Source: QAMH01 sp900556425
Lineage (GTDB): Bacteria > Actinomycetota > Coriobacteriia > Coriobacteriales > QAMH01
Reading direction: 5' to 3'
DNA length: 62,796 nucleotides
NCBI GenBank assembly: GCA_902475535.1
Contig: CABRZR010000013.1
Span: 1-62,796, forward strand
Shown here: positions 16,885 to 25,028 of the stretch, piece after piece
Layout: each line of letters begins with the position of its first letter
Numbering within the stretch: the stretch's first letter is position 1
Position numbers and translations under genes: made by a program
The notes under the pieces: model-generated
Database searches by the model: none
Told to the model about the DNA's origin: nothing
What the model saw: only the letters and a program-made list of their open reading frames with translations

Positions 16885-17757
16885 ATGAACCATATCATGT
16901 CAAGGCAGACCCTCAAGGAAGGCGTGGCGCGGTGGCTCTTTGCCGCCGCTGCCGCGATTTCCATCCTGGCCGTGGCGCTCATCTGCTTCTTCCTCTTTGC
17001 CAACGGGGTTCCCGCCATGGCGCAAATCGGACTGCCCGACTTCCTGCTGGGAACCACCTGGAAACCGGGAAGCGATATGTACGGGATATTCCCCATGATA
17101 GTCGGCAGCCTCTACGTCACCGCCGGGGCGATCGTCGTCGGCGTGCCCGCGGGCATCCTGACGGCGATCTTCCTCTCCCGCTTCGCGAACGCGAGCATCG
17201 CGCGGCTGCTCAAGCCCGCCGTCGAGCTGCTCGCCGGCATCCCGTCGGTCGTCTACGGCTTCTTTGGCCTCATGGTGGTCGTCCCCCTCGTGCGCTCGAT
17301 CGGCCCGGGCAACGGACTGTCGCTGCTCGCCGCCTCCTTCCTCTTGGGCATCATGATCCTGCCCACCATCATCACCGTGTCGAAGAACGCCCTCGACGCG
17401 GTGCCCCGGAGCTACTACGAGGGGGCGCTCGCCCTGGGGGCAACGCACGAGCGCTCGGTCTTTCGCATCATCGTGCCGGCCGCGTTCTCGGGGATCATGG
17501 CGTCCGTCGTCCTGGGCGTGGGACGTGCCATCGGAGAGACGATGGCCGTGGTCATGGTGGCGGGAAACCAGGCCGTCATCCCCTCCTCCATCTTCGATGG
17601 CGTGCGCACGATGACCGCCAACATCGTGCTCGAGATGGGCTACGCCGCAGACCTGCATCGCGGAGCGCTCATCGCCACCGGCGTCGTGCTCTTCGTGTTC
17701 GTCATGCTCATAAGCCTGCTGTTCGGCGCGATAAAGAAACGAGGTGCCCTGAGATGA
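16885..17757 (+). CDS. pstC: Phosphate ABC transporter permease PstC
   Basis: 290 residues with six membrane helices and the permease EAA-loop region (ALALGATHERSVFRIIVPAA) near residue 185-205. It forms the channel with PstA. The start is uncertain: ATG 16885 follows the pstS stop by 7 bases, ATG 16897 is a close alternative, and neither has a strong ribosome site. The C-terminus overlaps pstA by 4 bases (ATGA). Confidence 0.93.
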   Translation: MNHIMSRQTLKEGVARWLFAAAAAISILAVALICFFLFANGVPAMAQIGLPDFLLGTTWKPGSDMYGIFPMIVGSLYVTAGAIVVGVPAGILTAIFLSRFANASIARLLKPAVELLAGIPSVVYGFFGLMVVVPLVRSIGPGNGLSLLAASFLLGIMILPTIITVSKNALDAVPRSYYEGALALGATHERSVFRIIVPAAFSGIMASVVLGVGRAIGETMAVVMVAGNQAVIPSSIFDGVRTMTANIVLEMGYAADLHRGALIATGVVLFVFVMLISLLFGAIKKRGALR

Positions 17758-18587
17758 CGGCCCGTATCCTTCGCACCGTGGTATACGCGGGCGCCATCTT
17801 GTCGACTGCGATGCTCGTCCTGATCATAGGGTTCATCCTGGTGAACGGCATCCCGAACCTCAGCCCGACCCTGTTCGAATGGGAGTACACCTCCGACAAC
17901 GTCTCGCTCATGCCCGCCCTGGTCGACACGGTCCTGATGGCGCTTCTCGCCCTCGTCATCGCAGCTCCCGTCGGCATCGCCTCGGCGGTGTACCTCGTCG
18001 AGTACGCGCGGCCCGCGAGCCGTTTCGTGCGCGTGGTGCGCATGACGACCGAGACGCTCCAGGGCATCCCGTCGATCGTGTACGGCCTGTTCGGCCTGCT
18101 CTTCTTCACGACGCTTCTGGGTTGGGGCCTCTCGCTGCTCGCGGGCGCGTGCACCCTGGCGATCATGGTGCTCCCCATCATCATGCGCACGACCGAGGAG
18201 GCCCTTCTCGCCGTGCCCCAATCCTACAAGCACGGCGGGCTTGCCCTGGGAGCCAGTCTCGTGCGCACCATATTCTGCTGCGTGCTCCCGAGCGCGCTGC
18301 CTGGCATCTTCGGTGGCGTGCTGCTCGCGCTGGGCCGCTGCGTCGGCGAGGTAGCGGCGCTGCTGTTCACCGCCGGCACCGTGGCGCAAATCCCCGACTT
18401 TGGCGGCGAGGGCGTCTTCGCCCTGTTCGACTCGTGCCGCACGCTTGCCGTGCACATGTACGTCCTGGCAAGCGAGGGACTGCACCTGAACGAAACCTAT
18501 GCCACGGCCGTCGTGCTGCTCGTCCTCGTCGTGTTGCTGAACGCGGGGACGAACCTCGTCGTCAAGCGATTGAACGTGCGGGGCTAG
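17754..18587 (+). CDS. pstA: Phosphate ABC transporter permease PstA
   Basis: 277 residues, six membrane helices, with PstA landmarks: the EGIPSIVYG-type stretch (here LQGIPSIVYGLFGLLFF, about residue 102-118) and the EAA-like loop ALGASLVRTIFCCVLPSA near 165-180. The ATG overlaps the pstC stop (ATGA at 17754-17757), and the pstB start follows its stop by 2 bases, so the four genes are one tightly coupled operon. Confidence 0.94.
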   Translation: MTARILRTVVYAGAILSTAMLVLIIGFILVNGIPNLSPTLFEWEYTSDNVSLMPALVDTVLMALLALVIAAPVGIASAVYLVEYARPASRFVRVVRMTTETLQGIPSIVYGLFGLLFFTTLLGWGLSLLAGACTLAIMVLPIIMRTTEEALLAVPQSYKHGGLALGASLVRTIFCCVLPSALPGIFGGVLLALGRCVGEVAALLFTAGTVAQIPDFGGEGVFALFDSCRTLAVHMYVLASEGLHLNETYATAVVLLVLVVLLNAGTNLVVKRLNVRG

Positions 18588-18589
18588 CG

Positions 18590-19486
18590 ATGTCGAAACC
18601 CGATACCCCTATCAAGCGAAAGGACAATCCGATGGAATGCGTCCGAGAAAAGACCCCGGTAATCGCCCTTGACGGGCTCCGCGATCCTCATGCATACCCC
18701 GATGACATGGCCACGGGCTCCGCATGCCCAAACCGCGAGGCCAAGATGGAAGTGAGGAACCTGAACCTGCACTACGGCGACTTCCATGCGCTCAAGGACG
18801 TCTCGCTCTCCTTTCCCAAAAACGAGGTGACGGCCCTCATCGGCCCGTCCGGCTGCGGCAAGTCGACGTTGCTCAAGACGCTCAACCGGATGAACGACCT
18901 CGTCGAGGGTTGCTCGGTACGAGGCTGCGTCGAGCTCGACGGCCACGACGTCTACCGCACGATGCCCACCACCGACCTGCGCAGGCGCGTCGGCATGGTC
19001 TTCCAGCAGCCCAACCCGTTTCCGATGAGCATCTACGATAACGTCGCCTTCGGCCCGCGGACCCACGGCGTCCGCAACCGCGGCGAACTGGACGACATCG
19101 TCGAATCGTCCCTTCGCGATGCCGCCATCTGGGACGAGGTCAAGGACCGTCTGAAGCACAGCGCCCTGGGCCTGTCCGGAGGACAGCAGCAGCGCCTGTG
19201 CATCGCCCGCGCGCTGGCGGTGAAGCCGGAGGTGCTCCTGCTCGACGAGTCCACGAGCGCGTTGGACCCCATATCGACGGCCAAAATCGAGGAACTCGTC
19301 AGCGAGCTCAGGCACCGCTACACCGTCATCATGGTGACCCACAACATGCTGCAGGCCCTGCGCGTCTCGACCAAGACCGCGTTCTTCCTCCTGGGAGAGA
19401 TGATCGAGGCCGACGACACGGAGACCCTGTTCACGCATCCGCGTGACGAGCGCACCGCAGACTACGTGGCCGGACGCTTCGGATAG
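18590..19486 (+). CDS. pstB: Phosphate ABC transporter ATPase PstB
   Basis: 298 residues from ATG 18590, or 284 from ATG 18632, which has the better ribosome site (AAAGGA). Walker A GPSGCGKST, signature LSGGQQQR and Walker B LLLDES are all present, with the PstB-typical VFQQPNPFPMSIYDNV segment. Either start gives an unusual N-terminal extension of 40-50 polar residues before the usual beginning at MEVRNLNLHYG; its role is unknown. The operon ends here: no phoU or phoR-like gene is in the window. A long palindrome follows 5 bases after the stop. Confidence 0.93.
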   Translation: MSKPDTPIKRKDNPMECVREKTPVIALDGLRDPHAYPDDMATGSACPNREAKMEVRNLNLHYGDFHALKDVSLSFPKNEVTALIGPSGCGKSTLLKTLNRMNDLVEGCSVRGCVELDGHDVYRTMPTTDLRRRVGMVFQQPNPFPMSIYDNVAFGPRTHGVRNRGELDDIVESSLRDAAIWDEVKDRLKHSALGLSGGQQQRLCIARALAVKPEVLLLDESTSALDPISTAKIEELVSELRHRYTVIMVTHNMLQALRVSTKTAFFLLGEMIEADDTETLFTHPRDERTADYVAGRFG

Positions 19487-19491
19487 ACGGC

Positions 19492-19526
19492 GAATGTGTC
19501 AGGGGGTCTGACCCCCTGACACATTC
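19492..19526. terminator. 35-bp near-perfect palindrome between convergent genes
   Basis: GAATGTGTCAGGGGGTC is followed by one T and then its exact reverse complement: a 17-bp stem with a 1-base centre. It fills the gap between the pstB stop and the convergent gene ending at 19528, so it can act as a bidirectional terminator although no T-run is present. Palindromes with this GGGGGTCTGACCCCC core are known to me as dispersed elements in many genomes. Confidence 0.7.
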
Positions 19527-19527
19527 A

Positions 19528-20205
19528 CTACGATACGCCCTTCTCGATGACGGCGCCGATGGGACAGGCGTGATGGCAGTTGCCGCATTCGTCGCAACGC
19601 TCGCCCAGGATGCTATAGGGGGTTCCCGCCACGATGGCCTTGTGCGTGCAGGCATCCATGCACGCGCCGCACTCGATGCACTCATCGGTGATGGTGAAAC
19701 CGGCGGGCACGAAGGTCGCGCCACCCCAGGAAAAGCGCTCGCGTAGAATCTTGTGGTCACGGTGCACCATGTTGAAGTCGTAGTCGTAGAGCTCGCCCCA
19801 GGCGCTGTCCATGACGAGGACCATGGTCTCGGGATACTTGTTGATGTCATAGGTCGCCACGGCGAACATGGGATTGGCCGCGACCCTGGCGGAAAGCTCC
19901 TCGTCGCTGAGAAGGCGCACGTTGCCGCTCACGCGCATCATGTAGCCGGGCTGGAAGTGCGGCATGTTCTCGTCGTCCCATACCACGGGCGCATCGGTGC
20001 GCTCGCCGCATACGGAGAGCTTACCACCCTCGATCATCTGCCGGAAGAACGGCTTGCCCGTCATGGTGCGCAGGTAGAGGCCCTCGTCGTCGTAGGCGAA
20101 GAAGTGCGCGATGCGCGAGTCCACTCCCCCGTTGCCATCGAGCGTCGCGAAGCTGCAACACCCGATCTCGTCGAACTTCTCGTACACGTCCTTGATGCTC
20201 AGCAT
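19528..20205 (-). CDS. Pyridoxamine-phosphate-oxidase-like flavin domain fused to 2x[4Fe-4S] ferredoxin
   Basis: 225 residues. Residues 1-150 look like a split-barrel flavin-binding domain (FATLDGNGGVDSRIAHFF...LYLRTMTGKPFF). The C-terminus has two cluster motifs, CIECGACMDACTH and CDECGNCHHACP. The combination suggests a small flavin-dependent reductase fed by ferredoxin clusters. ATG 20205 has GGGGAG upstream and overlaps the end of the ATP-grasp gene by 7 bases, so it is the last gene of that MarR-controlled operon. The substrate is unknown. Confidence 0.82.
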   Translation of the reverse strand: MLSIKDVYEKFDEIGCCSFATLDGNGGVDSRIAHFFAYDDEGLYLRTMTGKPFFRQMIEGGKLSVCGERTDAPVVWDDENMPHFQPGYMMRVSGNVRLLSDEELSARVAANPMFAVATYDINKYPETMVLVMDSAWGELYDYDFNMVHRDHKILRERFSWGGATFVPAGFTITDECIECGACMDACTHKAIVAGTPYSILGERCDECGNCHHACPIGAVIEKGVS

Positions 20206-21131
20206 GGCATCTCCCCTTTCTCCGGTGAATCGGAACGCATCTGGCAATATCTGCGCGCCATTCCCCGTGCGTGGGCGCGCATCAGGTCGAAGCCGAACAA
20301 CTCGGTGCAGTCCTCGGACACGTTGGAGACGCTGTTGGCGTCTATGAAATAGGCGCCGTGACCGGTTTCTATGACGTCGAAGCTCCCGAAGCCGATGCCG
20401 AGCGCGCGGGCCGCACACAGGGCATCGTCACGCACGCCATCGGGACAATCGGGATAGAGCTCGTAGGTGGAGCCGGCGTGGTAGGAGGACAGGCCGCCTT
20501 CGCCGATGCTGCGCTTGGCGATGAGCGGCAGCGCGTCGTCCACCACCTCGATGCGGGTCACGTATCCGTACTCGGGCTCGACGTATTCCTGCACCACGAA
20601 GGGCATGGCAGGAGCCTGTGCGATAAAGCGGCGAGCCTCATCGGCATCGCGAGCGAGCAGCGTATGCGTGCTGCGACCGCCGCAATCGGGTTTGATGACG
20701 CAGGGATACGCGAAAGCCGAGGCATCGAGCCCTTCCGACATGCCAAAGGCGATGATTGCCGGCGCCAGTATGCCAGCTTCCGCGAGCGCACGCGTGCTCG
20801 CCACCTTGCTGACCTCGTAACGATGAGCGCGCGGCTCGTTGAGCATGACGATGCCACGGACTTGCGCCTCGTCCACGAGCCGCTCCATGGATTCGAGGGC
20901 GGCGTCATGCCCGCGGAAGCGCGCGCTGGCGAACACGCGGCTCACGAGCATGCCGCAGGCAAGGGCCCGCTCCACGCAATCCCCGCGCGTCATGTCAATC
21001 ATCGTGACCGTCGGCACATCATCGCCGCACATCTCGGCAAGTGCCGTGGCGAGCTCGGCCGCCAGCTTGTGGTCCGACCACTCGTCGGACTCGTAGAGCA
21101 CGCCGATGCCCGAAAGCCGATCAGTGCGCAT
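20199..21131 (-). CDS. ATP-grasp enzyme (RimK-like)
   Basis: 310 residues. The middle and C-terminal parts carry ATP-grasp features: YPCVIKPDCGGRSTH (phosphate-binding loop, about residue 144), FVVQEYVEPEYGYVTRIEVV (about 177) and the metal-binding FIDANSVSN near 277. These enzymes ligate a carboxylate to an amine or thiol using ATP. It overlaps the permease gene by 11 bases and the flavin/ferredoxin gene by 7 bases. The context (amino-acid-type binding protein and permease) suggests it ligates an imported amino acid or makes an exported peptide; this is inference. Confidence 0.8.
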   Translation of the reverse strand: MRTDRLSGIGVLYESDEWSDHKLAAELATALAEMCGDDVPTVTMIDMTRGDCVERALACGMLVSRVFASARFRGHDAALESMERLVDEAQVRGIVMLNEPRAHRYEVSKVASTRALAEAGILAPAIIAFGMSEGLDASAFAYPCVIKPDCGGRSTHTLLARDADEARRFIAQAPAMPFVVQEYVEPEYGYVTRIEVVDDALPLIAKRSIGEGGLSSYHAGSTYELYPDCPDGVRDDALCAARALGIGFGSFDVIETGHGAYFIDANSVSNVSEDCTELFGFDLMRAHARGMARRYCQMRSDSPEKGEMPC

Positions 21132-21909
21132 AGTCGAGCCTCTTCTCGAAGTGGCGGCTCACCAGCATGACCGGCAGGGTCAGGCAGAGGTAGAGCGCCC
21201 CCAGGAGCAGGAAGCACCCGAAGAAGTTGTAGTTGGTCGCGCTGATCTCGCGCATGGTCTGGGTCAACTCGATGACGGCGATGACCGAGAGCAGCGACGA
21301 GTCCTTGATGATGGAGGCGAACTGACCGGTCAGCGCCGGAAGCGTGCGGGTCACCATCTGGGGCAGCGCCACCGACACGGCAGTCTGCACGCGAGTGAGC
21401 CCCAGGGCGCGTGCCGCCTCGAGCGGCCCGCGGTCGAGCGATTCGTAGCCCGCGCGCACGATCTCCGCAATGTAGGCACCGGCGAAGACCGACAGGATGA
21501 TGATGCCGGCCACGACGCGATTTTCCACGCCCCAGGCCGTCCCGATGATGTAGTAGAACAGGTAGATCTGGGCGATGAGCGGCGTGCCGCGAATGATCTT
21601 GACGTAGAGATCGCACAGGTAGCGGATGGGCAGGATGCGCGAGTTCTTGCCGAGGGCGACCGGCACGCCGATGAGCATGCTGCCTATGAGGCTCGCGACC
21701 GACAGCCACACCGTGAGCATGAAGCCATCGAAGATACGCAGCCGGTACTGGCCCACGAAGTCGAAGTTCAGCGTGATGCCGACGGCACCGAGCGAACATC
21801 CCACGACGAGGATGACCGCCACGCACACGAGCAGGTAGTTGACGGCCTTCTTCAGTGGGGCGACCGCCTCACCCGCAGGCGCCACGAACAGGCTACGCAA
21901 CACGGACAC
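21121..21909 (-). CDS. Polar-amino-acid-type ABC transporter permease
   Basis: 262 residues from GTG 21909 (GGGGAG nine bases upstream). After an N-terminal helix it has the HisM/GlnP permease core: IRGTPLIAQIYLFYY, then the EAA loop EAARALGLTRVQTAVSVALPQ. It pairs with the binding protein upstream (13 bases between). No ATPase gene of the GlnQ type lies in the operon, which is unusual; it presumably borrows one encoded elsewhere. The C-terminus overlaps the ATP-grasp gene. Confidence 0.88.
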   Translation of the reverse strand: MSVLRSLFVAPAGEAVAPLKKAVNYLLVCVAVILVVGCSLGAVGITLNFDFVGQYRLRIFDGFMLTVWLSVASLIGSMLIGVPVALGKNSRILPIRYLCDLYVKIIRGTPLIAQIYLFYYIIGTAWGVENRVVAGIIILSVFAGAYIAEIVRAGYESLDRGPLEAARALGLTRVQTAVSVALPQMVTRTLPALTGQFASIIKDSSLLSVIAVIELTQTMREISATNYNFFGCFLLLGALYLCLTLPVMLVSRHFEKRLDYAH

Positions 21910-21922
21910 GACCGCACTCCCC

Positions 21923-22765
21923 TCACTCGAAGTCGAAGAACCACTTGAACCCGTGCTCGTCGAAGGCGCGCTTCTCGTCGGCGAGATACTTCTCGGTCAG
22001 GCGATCGAACTCGCCATCGGCCTTGGATGCGGCGATGAACTCGTTGAGCTGATCGAGCAGCTCGGTATCGCCCTTCTTCACCGCGATGCCCCACGACTCG
22101 GCTTCCTGGAAGGGAATGAAGATCGCCTCGGTGGTATCCGGGTTGGCGACGTTGTTGCGGTAGATGGTCAGCTGATCGTAGAGGAAGCCGTCGGCCTTGC
22201 CCTGGACGACCTCGGTGACGCAGGCGCTCTCGTCGGCCAGGCGGACGATCTGGGCTTCGGGCAAGTTCTTGGTGGCGTACACGTCACCGGTCGAGCCCGT
22301 CTTGACGGCAACCTTCTTGTCAGGCTGGTTGAGGTCGTCGATGCTGGCGACACCCGAGTTGGCGTTGGCGAGTATGGCGAGCTGCGCCATGGCGTAGGGG
22401 TCGGAGAAGTCGACGGCCTCCTTGCGTTCCTCGGTAATGGTCATGGAGCTGATGACGCAGTCGGCCTTGTCGGTCTGCAGCGATGGGATGAGACCGTCCC
22501 AGGCCGTATTCTCGATCACGAGGTCGTAGCCGTAACGATCCGCGAAGTCCCGCATGAAGTCCACGGCCAGGCCGGCGGGTTGCCCCGCGTCGTCCTTGGT
22601 CTCGAACGGCGGGTAGGCGAGCTCCATCGCCACCGTGAGGACGGGCCTGCCATCTTGCGATTGCGTGCCGCCGCCTTGTGGCTGCGATCCGCAGCCCGCA
22701 AGTCCCAGCACGCCAAGCGCCAGGACAGCCGCCAGGGCAAATGTCAGGGTCAGTCTCTTTCTCAT
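21923..22765 (-). CDS. Amino-acid-type ABC transporter binding lipoprotein
   Basis: 280 residues with a lipoprotein signal (lipobox Leu-Ala-Gly-Cys, about Cys25) and a family 3 binding-protein fold: LAYPPFETKDDAG, then GLAVDFMRDFADR, VISSMTITEERKEAVDFSDPY and KTGSTGDVYA. These features are typical of receptors for polar amino acids. The ATG overlaps the MarR stop by 4 bases (ATGA), so the regulator is the first gene of the operon. Ligand not determinable. Confidence 0.9.
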   Translation of the reverse strand: MRKRLTLTFALAAVLALGVLGLAGCGSQPQGGGTQSQDGRPVLTVAMELAYPPFETKDDAGQPAGLAVDFMRDFADRYGYDLVIENTAWDGLIPSLQTDKADCVISSMTITEERKEAVDFSDPYAMAQLAILANANSGVASIDDLNQPDKKVAVKTGSTGDVYATKNLPEAQIVRLADESACVTEVVQGKADGFLYDQLTIYRNNVANPDTTEAIFIPFQEAESWGIAVKKGDTELLDQLNEFIAASKADGEFDRLTEKYLADEKRAFDEHGFKWFFDFE

Positions 22766-23274
22766 GATTTGTCTCCATTCCCTTTTCCGTGGGTATCAAG
22801 CGCTTCCTCGAAGTTTCTCCTCATGGTCTCGAGCGTGTCGCGGGTAACGTCGAATCCTTGCGGCGTCACCCTGTCCATCTGCACGGAGACAAGCTCCGCG
22901 GAAATCCCGTCGAATATGCCCCTGAGCTCCTTGCCTTCATCGGTCAAGGTCACGTAGGTTATGCGACGGTCACTCCCATGCTTGTTCGTCTGCACGTAAC
23001 CGGCGCTCGCGAGCTTCTTGACGAGGCTGGTGACCGTGGAAGGCTCCCGGCCGATGGCACGCGCGAGTTCATGCATGGTCACGGACTCGTGGGCGAACAG
23101 ATGCATCAGAATGTCACCGTGGGATGGCACGAGGGTGTCGAGACCCTCCTCGCGCAAACGTGCCGCCAGAAACCTGTTGGCCGCGGCCAGGGTGCGCGAA
23201 AGCGTGCTCACAAAGCTCGACGCCCCAGCAGGGCATGTCTGCTCCTTGTCGCGATTCGTAACACCCGCCATCAT
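22762..23274 (-). CDS. MarR-family transcriptional regulator
   Basis: 170 residues from ATG 23274 (GGGGA site). The winged helix is at about residues 60-125: MHELARAIGREPSTVTSLVKKL and the wing GSDRRITYVTLTDEG. A TTG at 23322 in the same frame is unlikely because it lies inside the promoter palindrome. It heads the operon with the binding protein, permease, ATP-grasp and flavin/ferredoxin genes. The operator lies within its own promoter, so autorepression of the whole operon is expected. Confidence 0.9.
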   Translation of the reverse strand: MMAGVTNRDKEQTCPAGASSFVSTLSRTLAAANRFLAARLREEGLDTLVPSHGDILMHLFAHESVTMHELARAIGREPSTVTSLVKKLASAGYVQTNKHGSDRRITYVTLTDEGKELRGIFDGISAELVSVQMDRVTPQGFDVTRDTLETMRRNFEEALDTHGKGNGDKS

Positions 23275-23304
23275 GCGTCCCCGATTCTCGATGTCGTTTC
23301 GGGA

Positions 23305-23333
23305 ATAATACTTCGATATCAAAGTATCGTCAA
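23305..23333 (-). promoter_or_regulatory. MarR operon promoter with operator in the spacer
   Basis: On the minus strand TTGACG (23333-23328), a 17-base spacer and TATTAT (23310-23305) form a near-consensus promoter. The spacer is covered by the palindrome ATACTTYGATATCRAAGTAT (23308-23327), the natural MarR binding site. Bound repressor would block RNA polymerase directly. Confidence 0.8.
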
Positions 23334-23360
23334 CACGTTAGGCTACAGCATGCCATGCCG

Positions 23361-23398
23361 GACCAGACAATTGTCGCCGGGGCACTTTTGTCTGGTTC
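23361..23398 (-). terminator. Hairpin downstream of the PF06541-type gene; dispersed repeat
   Basis: GACCAGACAA (23361-23370) pairs with TTGTCTGGTTC (23388-23398) around the core GTCGCCGGGGCACTT. It immediately follows the stop at 23399 of the minus-strand gene and so can end its transcript before the MarR promoter. The core also occurs at 12834-12856 and 15793-15808. Confidence 0.5.
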
Positions 23399-24916
23399 CT
23401 ATGCCGGGAAGTTCACGACATACAGGCAGAGCACGAGCGCGTAGAACACCACGACCGCAACAAAGATCGCCTTGCGCATATCCTCGGGCAACTTGAGGTA
23501 CTGCCGTTGCAGCACGGGAAACACGACCCACGTGACCAGCGTTGCCACCGCACCGAAGGCAAGCGTGTTCTGGAGACAAATCTGCCCCATGAAGTTGAAT
23601 GGCATGTCCGAGTAGTCCCAGAGCGGATAGATGCCATTGGCATCCGGCATGTTCTGTGTGAATCCCAGGATGAGCTCGAGCGTGGCACAAACCGCGGTGT
23701 TGATCAGGAAGCTCAGGACCAGCGGGGAAATCCTGCCGTGCAGCGCTTCCTGCAGCTTGGTCTTTATGGGGAAGAGCAGCAGGGCGCACGCCACCATGCC
23801 GATACCGTAAATGGGGAACGGACTGAGATAGTCGCGCCAGATTCCCGAGGTGGGATCGTACGTGCCGGCCACGAGACCCCATTTGATGAGAGTGCAGAAA
23901 CCCGCTTCCATCCAATGCCCCACGATGCTGAAAAGGCAGAAGTAGATGATCATGGAACGCCAGAAGTTCCACGTGGTTGGTTTCCACAGGTCCCAAGCAC
24001 GTGCGACGAGCTCCTTTTGGCGCTCGATCGTGAACTCGTTGACGAGGACTTCCCTGGGCTTTCTCGCGAAGAAGAAGTAGAGGAAGACGACGATGTCGAA
24101 CCAGCAACTGGTCAGCCTTTCGGTAACCCCAATCGTCCCCATCGCGATGCTGATGATCGTTCCAACGACGATATCGAACACCGCGAATCCGCAAATCCAG
24201 AATCGTGCCGCCTTCGAACGCTGCCAGATAAGCCAGAAGGCGACGCCATGGAACACGAGCGTGGCAAACGAGAGGATATCGGCAGGCGACAGCTCATAGC
24301 GCCCGGAAATGAGGAAGGTGCACAGCCCCAGCGAGGCCAGGATGTTCACGGCGAAGATGACCTGGAAGACGGCGATGAAGCCAAGGGGCGGCTTGCCATC
24401 GGGTTTGACGCGCTCCTCGAGCGTGCCCGATTTCCATGCCCTGTGCACCGTGATGGCACAGTACAGTGACAGCGATTCCACGAATGCCGGTATGAGCATG
24501 GACACGGCGCTTTCAACGCCGAGCGCATCGTTTGTAACCGCCGTGTATATGGCGTTTACGATGCTGAATGCCAGGACAATCGAGTTCAGGACGATGAACG
24601 CACGCAGACGACCGGGGCGCTTCGACCCGCGGAAGCCCAGAATGCCCACGATCAAGTTGAACGCGCCATCAACCAGGAAAACGACGGCAAGGCCTATCGC
24701 GATGATGCCGAGCGCCGCCGGTGTGGAGGCCTCCGTGACGATCTCGTCGCCATCCATCAACGTGAGGTCTGCGTCAATCGAGACAATCGAGTCAACGCCG
24801 TCGGACGTCAAGAGCAAGCCACCCGCTCCGAAGAGCAGGCCAGCAGCCAACTCGACGCCCGCGATGACTATCAACACAAGCGTCAGGATGCGCAAAATCT
24901 TCTGATGAACCGTCAT
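23399..24916 (-). CDS. Polytopic membrane protein with C-terminal PF06541-like (putative ABC permease) domain
   Basis: 505 residues. The first 300 form about eight hydrophobic helices with weakly conserved loops, plus an acidic extracellular patch near residues 45-70. Residues 330-505 resemble the protein encoded at 25029-25628 segment by segment: WRSMIIYFCLFSIVGHWMEA versus WRNLVIFFCVFSVVGHWLEI, and LWDYSDMPFNFMGQ versus LWDNSELPLNILGQ. The family is annotated as putative ABC permease (COG4905-like), with no proven function. The ATG at 24916 has GGGGAG upstream. Confidence 0.65.
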   Translation of the reverse strand: MTVHQKILRILTLVLIVIAGVELAAGLLFGAGGLLLTSDGVDSIVSIDADLTLMDGDEIVTEASTPAALGIIAIGLAVVFLVDGAFNLIVGILGFRGSKRPGRLRAFIVLNSIVLAFSIVNAIYTAVTNDALGVESAVSMLIPAFVESLSLYCAITVHRAWKSGTLEERVKPDGKPPLGFIAVFQVIFAVNILASLGLCTFLISGRYELSPADILSFATLVFHGVAFWLIWQRSKAARFWICGFAVFDIVVGTIISIAMGTIGVTERLTSCWFDIVVFLYFFFARKPREVLVNEFTIERQKELVARAWDLWKPTTWNFWRSMIIYFCLFSIVGHWMEAGFCTLIKWGLVAGTYDPTSGIWRDYLSPFPIYGIGMVACALLLFPIKTKLQEALHGRISPLVLSFLINTAVCATLELILGFTQNMPDANGIYPLWDYSDMPFNFMGQICLQNTLAFGAVATLVTWVVFPVLQRQYLKLPEDMRKAIFVAVVVFYALVLCLYVVNFPA

Positions 24917-25028
24917 GGTCTCCCCTTCTATGCCGGTAAAAGAGATGAAAGGCAATGGGCGCATCATAGCATAGCCATCACAAGACGCCTTCCTGCGCAT
25001 CTGCCAGGAGCATCGCGTAAGGCAAAAA

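Noticed and set aside
20199..21131. ATP-grasp protein as the missing transport ATPase of the operon
   Set aside because: ATP-grasp folds lack Walker A/signature motifs of ABC ATPases and cannot replace one.
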